Of a stretch of DNA of 5,273 nt, positions 1-4,516 are shown piece by piece. Below the pieces are notes generated by a model. It was not told where the DNA came from, made no database searches, and worked only from the letters and a program-made list of their open reading frames with translations. Numbering within the stretch: position 1 is the stretch's first letter; the number at the start of each line of letters is the position of its first letter. The DNA comes from an uncultured Chlamydiae bacterium (lineage in GTDB: Bacteria; Chlamydiota; Chlamydiia; Chlamydiales; SM23-39), in assembly GCA_903909295.1 (NCBI GenBank), contig CAIVVG010000161.1, forward strand, positions 1 through 5,273, written 5' to 3'. The translations under genes were made by a program, and so were the position numbers.

Positions 1-19
1 CACCGGAATCCGGCTTTTT
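1..19 (+). terminator. possible falling arm of a terminator cut by the window edge
   Basis: The window opens with CACCGGAATCCGGC followed by five T. The short self-complementary CCGGA/TCCGG cannot fold alone because its loop would be one base, but a GC-rich arm followed by a T run is what the 3' half of a Rho-independent terminator looks like. The matching 5' arm would lie before the window. This is inference from very few bases. Confidence 0.22.
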
Positions 20-181
20 GCCTGTTGAGCCTAGCCACTTGACAGGAATACCTGCTTCATCTCGATCATGTGATAAATCAAGACCTGTGACTGTTTCTAA
101 CCATGCTACTGTGCTGGGTCCGTCTTATATGGGACAGTTGTATCAGTTGTTTGCTGCGTCGCGGCTGCGGTATTTGACCAC

Positions 182-547
182 ATGTTTTCTGGCGGTAGTT
201 TTCTGGGATTTTTAGGAAGAGAAGTACTCCCTTTTGGATCTATGTTCGCTGTTTCCTTGCTGGTTTTACAGGCGTTTGCTGACTTAGGGCTCTGCCTGGG
301 TTCGGTGACTGGAAATAGCCAAGAGTCAGCCCACTTAAAAGATCACCAATATGTTCAGTGGATCGCATTATCGCTTCAGCAGTATCGAGAAATTCCCCTT
401 CACGATACGGGAAAGATTGTGCGTCTGAGGGGACTTATTGAGCGACTCTATTCACGTAGACAACAGTATCCTAAAGATCTTCATGAACAAATTGAGATGC
501 TCCAGCAACAGGCTCAGAGGCTGCCTCAACAGCAACCGAGCATGTAA
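182..547 (+). CDS. small hypothetical protein with hydrophobic N-terminus and Gln-rich helical C-terminus
   Basis: I do not recognise this protein. The longest reading is 121 residues. An in-frame ATG at 242 would give 101 residues beginning MFAVSLLVLQAF. Neither start has a clear ribosome site, although AGGAAGAG lies at 214-221. The N-terminal third is hydrophobic (membrane anchor or export signal). From about residue 55 it is polar and probably helical, with Arg/Leu/Gln-rich stretches and a Gln-rich end (LQQQAQRLPQQQPSM), as in a short coiled coil. It converges on the glycosyltransferase gene, and before the repeat at 558-728 inserted, the two stop codons were only seven bases apart. Sharing a 3' palindrome with a certain gene mildly supports its being real. 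It could also be the 3' remnant of a larger gene; function unknown. Confidence 0.45.
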   Translation: MFSGGSFLGFLGREVLPFGSMFAVSLLVLQAFADLGLCLGSVTGNSQESAHLKDHQYVQWIALSLQQYREIPLHDTGKIVRLRGLIERLYSRRQQYPKDLHEQIEMLQQQAQRLPQQQPSM

Positions 548-735
548 AGCGGCTTTAGAGGGTGTCTACGAAGTGAGGGTTCGTCGAGTTTTTGGATTAT
601 TTTGGCCGATTTTCATTTCATCGGGTGGGGGGTAATATACCGATGCGATATAACCCCCCACCCGATGAAACGAAAATCGGCGCAAAAGAACCGAAAAATC
701 GACTGAACCTCTCTTCGTAGACACCCTCTTACATG
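540..735. repeat. 23-bp perfect palindrome shared by two convergent stop codons, interrupted by the mobile repeat
   Basis: The left flank (540-557) reads GCATGTAAAGCGGCTTTA and the right flank (732-736) reads CATGC. Joined after removing the element and one TTA copy, they form two 11-base arms, GCATGTAAAGC and GCTTTACATGC, around a single G. Each arm contains ATG-TAA, the last sense codon and stop of the gene on its side (547 on +, 729 on -). As RNA it would be a 10-bp stem with a CGG loop on either strand, so it may have been a two-way 3' stabiliser or terminator, though it lacks a T run. The restored symmetry is direct evidence that the element inserted here and duplicated TTA. Confidence 0.75.
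558..728. mobile_element. 171-bp palindromic MITE-like element with TTA target duplication
   Basis: Two 81-base arms (558-638 and 648-728) match as inverted repeats at 68 of 81 positions without gaps, around a nine-base centre, ACCGATGCG. The outer 16 bases (GAGGGTGTCTACGAAG) and an inner run (CATCGGGTGGGGGGT) are perfect. TTA stands directly outside each end (555-557 and 729-731). There is no room for a transposase, so if mobile it is moved in trans. Three-base TNA duplications and ends of this style occur in the IS1031-like part of the IS5 family; that link is inference. Transcripts from either side would form a very long hairpin, so it may also end or protect the two convergent messages. 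The right arm read on + encodes TKIGAKEPKNRLNLSS then TAG, nearly the tail seen at 3016-3073. Confidence 0.85.
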
Positions 736-1673
736 CCGCCGCGGACGAGTTGTTTAAAGGCGCGCTCTACGCGCCCCACGGAGATGCACTGCTTCCAGTA
801 CTTGTCTCGGAATCGGAGCCCTCGGATGTTGGGGATCCAAGAGTAGGGGGTCACGACGATCCCCCTTTGGAAACTCGGCGCCCATAGATCGGCGAGAGTT
901 TTTCTGCGGCTGAGCGTAAGGGTGGGGACTCCTAGGGCAGAGGCGAGATGCCCGGGCCCAGAATCATTGCCCACTAAATAGCCAGACTCACATAGATAGC
1001 GAGCCAAAAGATCCAAATTCTCAAAATCTTGTACTTCGATCCCGGTATCTTTCCATTCAGCGACCTCTTTAGATCCGGGGATGAAGACGGGATTGTACCC
1101 CTCTGCTTGGAGGCGTCGGGCTAGTTTGATGAATTTTTCCTTGGTCCAGCTGCGCGTTGAGCGGGCTGCTGTGGGGTGGATGACGACCCGCTCAAGAAAT
1201 TTGCGGGGAAGGAGTCCGGGGGGAGGGATGAACCCGTTGCTCTTGGTCGTTTTGGGGAGGTGGAGCACTTGCTCGCAGAGCAACCGCAGGTTCTCAGACA
1301 CCGGCAGGCTGGGGTTGACTAGGCAATCGGAGTAATAGGGTTCGTTGACGATGTTCTTGGACGGGTAGAGATAAATGACTTTCATCCGTTCGGGGAATCT
1401 CCTTTTCCCTTCCTGGATCAGTGTGGTGACAAAGGGGTCTGTATCATTCTGGACGACAAAGAACCACTCATAGGCCGCTAAAATCCGCGGAAGCTCCTCC
1501 AATGCCGGATAAGACTGCACAGGAAGATGGGGGAACCAGTTTTGCATCGAAGGGATGGTATTTTGGTAAGTATCGACCTTCCAACCGTTCAGATGGAGAT
1601 TGTTCGATAGCGTAAGACAGTTAATTCCATCTCCTAACCCATTGTGGCAAAAGACACCTGCTCGTTGTCCCAT
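729..1673 (-). CDS. glycosyltransferase family 9 (heptosyltransferase-like)
   Basis: The protein is 314 residues, close to the usual size of GT9 (ADP-heptose:LPS heptosyltransferase-like) enzymes. The N-terminal Rossmann domain has the glycine motif NGLGDG at 11-16. The C-terminal nucleotide-sugar domain has VIHPTAARSTRSWTKEKF at about 164-181, equivalent to the family HPG-x-R-x-K-x-W-E-F region, and the hallmark GNDSGPGHLASALGVP at 235-250. Such enzymes are cytoplasmic or membrane-associated and add a sugar to lipid A-core or other envelope glycans; donor and acceptor cannot be read here. The start is well supported: AAGGAG lies five bases before ATG. The gene is divergent from rpoN. Its stop TAA is the complement of the TTA duplicated by the palindromic element, so the protein end GGM appears native and not altered by the insertion. 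Confidence 0.93.
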   Translation of the reverse strand: MGQRAGVFCHNGLGDGINCLTLSNNLHLNGWKVDTYQNTIPSMQNWFPHLPVQSYPALEELPRILAAYEWFFVVQNDTDPFVTTLIQEGKRRFPERMKVIYLYPSKNIVNEPYYSDCLVNPSLPVSENLRLLCEQVLHLPKTTKSNGFIPPPGLLPRKFLERVVIHPTAARSTRSWTKEKFIKLARRLQAEGYNPVFIPGSKEVAEWKDTGIEVQDFENLDLLARYLCESGYLVGNDSGPGHLASALGVPTLTLSRRKTLADLWAPSFQRGIVVTPYSWIPNIRGLRFRDKYWKQCISVGRVERAFKQLVRGGM

Positions 1674-1740
1674 TTTTTCTCCTTGCGATGGATCTATCTT
1701 AACGTTGTTGGGATTATTCTCGCTATGTTATGGCCCATTT

Positions 1741-1748
1741 AAAGGGAG
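1741..1748 (+). promoter_or_regulatory. ribosome binding site that sets the rpoN start at GTG 1757
   Basis: AAAGGGAG ends eight bases before GTG at 1757, a good Shine-Dalgarno distance. The upstream in-frame ATG at 1730 has no such site, and its nine extra residues (MAHLKGDFF) precede the point where RpoN proteins normally begin (hydrophobic residue, then the Gln/Leu-rich region I). Confidence 0.7.
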
Positions 1749-1756
1749 ATTTTTTT

Positions 1757-2989
1757 GTGGACCTTCGCATCGCTCAGGAAAGACGGCTCAATATGACCTT
1801 GGCCTTAAGCCAGGCATTGTCTATTTTGCAAATGCCCCAACTCGAGCTGGCTGCCTGGCTTCGCGAAGAAATTGAGAAAAATCCGCTCCTTGAGATGGAC
1901 GCTCTTGAAAGAACCCCTCCTCGGCAAGCCCCCACTGCAGAAGTGGCGGCCTCTATAACGCTGAGAGAGAGTCTCTCCGAGCAGATCAGAGAGACGATTT
2001 CCTCGGAGCTCGACCGTTCGATTGCGGCTAAAATTCTCGATTCTTTGGATGATCGGGGATTTTTTATTGGCTCTGTCGATGAGATCGCCGTTTTCTACCG
2101 GGTTTCTCCGACGCGGGTCGAGTCGGTCCTCTCAACGATCCAAACCTTTCAACCACCTGGCATTGGTGCGCGCTCTCTCCAGGAATCGCTGCTATTGCAA
2201 CTGAAAGCGCAGGGGCTGGGGGATTCCCCCTCTTTTGCCCTTGTGCGCGATGGGTTTGATGACTTGCTTCACGGCCGTTACCACCTTTTAAGGAAAAATC
2301 TGCAGATTCCCGACTTATCTCTCGCAATTGCCAAGCTTGCGCGTTTGAGCATGCGCCCTTCAACGAGCTTCTCAACAGAACATGTCCCGTTGGCTTATGC
2401 CGACTTATCTATGGTGCAGATCGATGGCAAGTGGTCCATCCAACCGATTGAGGATGTCCTGCCCCGTTTCCATTTCCGCTCCGATTACCTGACGGTTCCG
2501 ACGAGGAGCGTGGAGGAAAAACGGTCTCTGCAAACCTACGCCACCTCTGCCAAGTGGTTGATCCGCTCTTTGGGCCGTAGAAGAAAATTACTCTGCGAGG
2601 TGGGGCGGCTCATCGTGAAAAAACAGGCGGCCTATTTTGAACACAGAGCTCCGCTCACCCTTCTGAGCGCAAGAGAGCTGGCTGAAGAGCTGGGGGTGCA
2701 TGAATCCACTTTGTCCCGCGCCATTTCAGGGAAATTCATCGAAACTCCTCGGGGGTTTTTACCTCTCAAGGCCCTGATCTCTTCCGATCCTACCAAGGAA
2801 CTGTTGGAGCGGCTCGTCGCTCAAGAAAACAAATGTCGCCCCTGGACGGATGCTGAACTGGCGGTGAAATTGACGGAACAAGGGCATCCCACCATGCGCA
2901 GGACGGTGGCCAAATACCGATCTCAGAGTAAAATAGGCTCCGCTACTCGACGGAAAAACCGTAAGCCAGATGGAGAAGCCTTCTCCTAA
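1757..2989 (+). CDS. rpoN: RNA polymerase sigma-54 factor RpoN
   Basis: Sigma-54 binds core RNA polymerase and directs it to -24/-12 promoters that need an AAA+ activator to open. From the GTG start it has 410 residues, at the short end for the family. Region I is at about 1-45 (LSQALSILQMPQLELAAWLREEIEKNPLLEM). The acidic linker is brief. The core-binding domain spans roughly 70-245 with LDDRGFF and FQPPGIGARSLQESLLLQL. The DNA-binding HTH (ARELAEELGVHESTLSRAISGKFIETPRG) is at about 305-333. The RpoN box MRRTVAKYR is at 380-388; the common form starts with Ala. All parts are present, so it should be functional. It is divergent from the glycosyltransferase; no cognate activator or sensor kinase lies in the window. 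Its last 47 bases overlap the extended end of the convergent gene, and TAAAATAGGCTC near its end also occurs inverted at 3061-3072. Confidence 0.96.
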   Translation: MDLRIAQERRLNMTLALSQALSILQMPQLELAAWLREEIEKNPLLEMDALERTPPRQAPTAEVAASITLRESLSEQIRETISSELDRSIAAKILDSLDDRGFFIGSVDEIAVFYRVSPTRVESVLSTIQTFQPPGIGARSLQESLLLQLKAQGLGDSPSFALVRDGFDDLLHGRYHLLRKNLQIPDLSLAIAKLARLSMRPSTSFSTEHVPLAYADLSMVQIDGKWSIQPIEDVLPRFHFRSDYLTVPTRSVEEKRSLQTYATSAKWLIRSLGRRRKLLCEVGRLIVKKQAAYFEHRAPLTLLSARELAEELGVHESTLSRAISGKFIETPRGFLPLKALISSDPTKELLERLVAQENKCRPWTDAELAVKLTEQGHPTMRRTVAKYRSQSKIGSATRRKNRKPDGEAFS

Positions 2990-3734
2990 GGTCCCCTTGG
3001 GGCTTGAGAGGCTTAGAGGGTGTTCTGTAAAAAAAATTTGATCGATTTTTCGGTTCTTTTGAGCCTATTTTAGTCCTAGCCAAGTGCCGGATTTCCTCAT
3101 CGGTCAGTCTGAGCAAGATGGCCCGCGCCTCCTTGGGACCCCGTCCTAATGCTAGAGCCGCTCGATGCAACTGTCTGTGTTGTCGAATCAACCTGAAAAA
3201 CCCCGCCCCCATCCAGAGGGTGGTCACCCAGTAAAACTCGGGCACCCACGCCCCTAAAAGAGCGCTTACTAACATGGGCCATACTTCCCAAGGCCTTCGG
3301 ACGATGGGGCCCAGCACCCTCCTCCACTTCTTCTGCGAGGTCATGTAAGCGAAAAACTCTTCGTAGGCACTCTCCTCAAAGGCACATCGAGCGGCGTGGA
3401 CGGCCTCGTGAGCCCAAATTTCATCCCGGTTGTAGAGTCCCAAGTAAGAGCCAGTCTTGAGATTTTCTCTGAGCTGCACCTTCGCTACTCTCCGCCCCTC
3501 AATCCAGACAGCAGCTCCCTGCCACGGAGTCAAAGAGACGTTGGAGTAGAAAACGGGAAGGGAGTCGGGACGAAAATCAAAGAGCTCTTGTAGATGCAAA
3601 GAGACCCACTCTGAGGGGACGGCATCCCCAAGGCGGGCTTGCGCCCGTTCCAGGAACTGTTCCTCAGATTCGCCTGGACCGGGGATGAATCCCGCTCTAT
3701 TCAGTGCGAGTAGTTGATGGTCGGAGCAGTGCAT
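2943..3734 (-). CDS. putative HExxH membrane metalloprotease-like protein with repeat-derived C-terminal tail
   Basis: I do not recognise the family by name. The 263-residue product has HEAVH at 109-113, fitting the HExxH zinc-protease signature (two His ligands, catalytic Glu). It is followed by ESAYEEFFAY, where Glu125 or Glu126 could be a third ligand. About residues 150-183 (WPMLVSALLGAWVPEFYWVTTLWMGAGFF) are one or two membrane helices, so it is probably inner-membrane anchored. Substrate unknown; a non-catalytic role is possible. The native chain seems to end near residue 220. Residues about 221-240 (TKIGSKEPKNRSNFFYRTPS) are encoded by the repeat arm at 3016-3073, and 241-263 are read-through, the last 15 or so antisense to the rpoN 3' end. 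This explains the unusual convergent overlap. The ATG start has no good ribosome site, but a promoter lies immediately upstream (3742-3770). Confidence 0.82.
   Translation of the reverse strand: MHCSDHQLLALNRAGFIPGPGESEEQFLERAQARLGDAVPSEWVSLHLQELFDFRPDSLPVFYSNVSLTPWQGAAVWIEGRRVAKVQLRENLKTGSYLGLYNRDEIWAHEAVHAARCAFEESAYEEFFAYMTSQKKWRRVLGPIVRRPWEVWPMLVSALLGAWVPEFYWVTTLWMGAGFFRLIRQHRQLHRAALALGRGPKEARAILLRLTDEEIRHLARTKIGSKEPKNRSNFFYRTPSKPLKPQGDLRRRLLHLAYGFSVE
3016..3073. mobile_element. single truncated arm of a relative of the 558-728 palindromic element
   Basis: Starting after a TTA at 3013-3015, this stretch aligns without gaps to the inverse of 671-728. It shares the tip GAGGGTGT and an exact 20-base run, TCGATTTTTCGGTTCTTTTG (3042-3061, complement at 683-702), then AGCCTATTTTAG against CGCCGATTTTCG. 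The 18 bases behind the tip differ (TCTGTAAAAAAAATTTGA). I count about 43 of 58 matches. No second arm follows: after 3073 the sequence is the coding region of the metalloprotease-like gene. It is therefore a half element, or one that lost an arm with some host sequence. Read on the minus strand it is open and supplies the tail of that protein. Confidence 0.78.
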
Positions 3735-3741
3735 GGACTCT

Positions 3742-3770
3742 AGGATACCAAATCAAACTCCGATGTTCAA
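3742..3770 (-). promoter_or_regulatory. sigma-70-type promoter for the metalloprotease-like gene, possibly leaderless
   Basis: On the minus strand TTGAAC (3770-3765) and TATCCT (3747-3742) are separated by exactly 17 bases, matching four of six positions in each box. Seven bases separate the -10 box from the ATG at 3734, so the predicted transcript would start at or within a base or two of the start codon. That agrees with the lack of a ribosome binding site there. Confidence 0.5.
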
Positions 3771-3777
3771 CGGGGCC

Positions 3778-3807
3778 TTGATAGGATAGAGGCCACTGAC
3801 ATATATC
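3778..3807 (+). promoter_or_regulatory. sigma-70-type promoter for the HTH gene
   Basis: TTGATA (3778-3783, five of six to consensus) is followed 18 bases later by TATATC (3802-3807). The predicted start near 3814 leaves a leader of about 14 bases before ATG 3828. It is back to back with the promoter at 3742-3770, with only seven bases between the two -35 boxes. I see no convincing operator for the HTH protein. Confidence 0.42.
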
Positions 3808-3827
3808 CGTTTTTACAAAAATTGGTA

Positions 3828-4069
3828 ATGACTACTGCGACCGCTTGGCGTGAAGTTGCGAAAAAAGAAGTTCGTCGATTTTCTGAGGCTAGGGTAATGC
3901 TGCGGGGGTGCCGCTATAAAAAAAGATCACCCAAGCTGAGCTTGCAAAAGCTGTTGAGATGCGCCGACACCCTATCAGTGAAATTGAAAACGGGAAACGT
4001 TCGATCGAAAAAGAGGTGGCGCAACGTTTGGCCAAATTCTTCGATACGAGTTACCAGATTTTTCTTTGA
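3828..4069 (+). pseudogene. Xre/HigA-like HTH regulator (antitoxin-type), frameshifted at an A7 run
   Basis: Read from ATG 3828 the first frame gives MTTATAWREVAKKEVRRFSEARVMLRGCRYKK. At A7 (3918-3924) the reading must move by one base to continue as KITQAELAKAVEM, RRHPISEIENGKR and SIEKEVAQRLAKFF, then DTSYQIFL and TGA at 4067. One more A gives an unbroken 80-residue protein with a complete Xre HTH_3 domain at about 25-78, ending in the ISE-x-ENGKR and LAK-x-(F/L) motifs of small antitoxin-type repressors. Such proteins bind operator DNA and often neutralise a partner toxin. No toxin gene is visible on either side, so it would be an orphan. The downstream frame has a TAA at 3917-3919, so it cannot be read from upstream without the shift. 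It may be a recent pseudogene, slippage-rescued, or a sequencing error; HTH identity is firm, function doubtful. Confidence 0.8.
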
Positions 4070-4151
4070 CTAACCGATTTTTTTCGATTGGAAAAAACTC
4101 AATGATGCGCTTAAAATTTTTCCATACCACTTGAGAAAACGCTAGGAGCCT

Positions 4152-4453
4152 ATGGATAAACCCGATGATGTGATACTTACACCTGCTGCCTTGCCCTTTG
4201 AAACGCTAAAACAACGCAACTCTCAGGGAGTTGAATACTGGAGTGCTCGCGACCTTCAGCCCTGCTTGGGATACACGGAGTGGCGGAAGTTCAAAAATGC
4301 GATCAAAAAATTGAAGAGTTCGGAGGGAGGCTTCCCGAGAATATTCCTCCTGCTGAGCACATCAAGAAAGTGGAAAAGCGCCTAAAAACTGCTAAACCCC
4401 GTCTTACGCTGGATCCTAAAGACACACTAGGATTAGAAAATACTTTGGACTAG
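4152..4453 (+). pseudogene. dinD: DinD (DNA-damage-inducible protein D) remnant with internal deletion and frameshift
   Basis: Frame one (ATG 4152) gives the DinD N-terminus: FETLKQRNSQGVEYWSARDL, then QPCLGYTEWRKFKNAIKK, the start of the BRO-N-like domain. At A6 (4305-4310) the homologous reading moves by one base and goes straight to a DinD C-terminus, IEEFGGRLPENIPPAEHIKK then VEKRLKTAKPRLTL, ending LGLENTLD and TAG at 4451. About 53 plus 47 residues remain of a family usually near 270-290, so about 170-180 central residues are gone, including the rest of the BRO-type fold. Unshifted, the chain ends at 4385 after an unrelated tail. AGGAG at 4144-4148 is a ribosome site but only three bases from ATG. 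DinD is SOS-induced in E. coli, where it inhibits RecA filament activities; this remnant is almost certainly inactive. It follows the HTH gene by 82 bases, which hold no gene. Confidence 0.85.
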
Positions 4454-4516
4454 GCAGCGCCTTGGGAGCAATTTCCCTAACGGTTATAATCAAGAAATAA
4501 ACCTTTGCTAGCGCCC

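Noticed and set aside
39..67. TTGACA at 39-44 as a -35 box
   Set aside because: No acceptable -10 hexamer at 16-18 bases (TCGATC at 17), and the next AT-rich hexamer (GATAAA) is too far away.
18..215. 65-residue open frame at the start of the window
   Set aside because: No ribosome site, no recognisable domain, composition unlike a coherent protein, and it overlaps the better frame beginning at 182.
1081..1335. 84-residue plus-strand frame inside the glycosyltransferase gene
   Set aside because: It is an antisense shadow of a well-supported gene and shows no domain.
1730..1732. ATG as the rpoN start
   Set aside because: It lacks a ribosome site; AAAGGGAG is correctly placed for GTG 1757, which fits the family's N-terminus.
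2988..3010. AAGGTCCCCTTGGGGCTT as a terminator between rpoN and the convergent gene
   Set aside because: The loop would be two bases unless a pair is opened, the stem has a bulge, and no T run follows on either strand.
3845..3860. TGGCGTGAAGTTGC resembling a sigma-54 promoter near rpoN
   Set aside because: The GG to GC spacing is nine bases rather than the required ten, and it lies inside the HTH coding region.
3966..3975. GACACCCTAT resembling the tip of the palindromic element
   Set aside because: It encodes the conserved RRHPIS part of the HTH domain and has no further similarity to the arm.
3735..4516. complete toxin-antitoxin operon
   Set aside because: Only an antitoxin-like HTH is seen; the flanking intervals (93 and 82 bases) cannot hold a toxin and the next gene is DinD-like.
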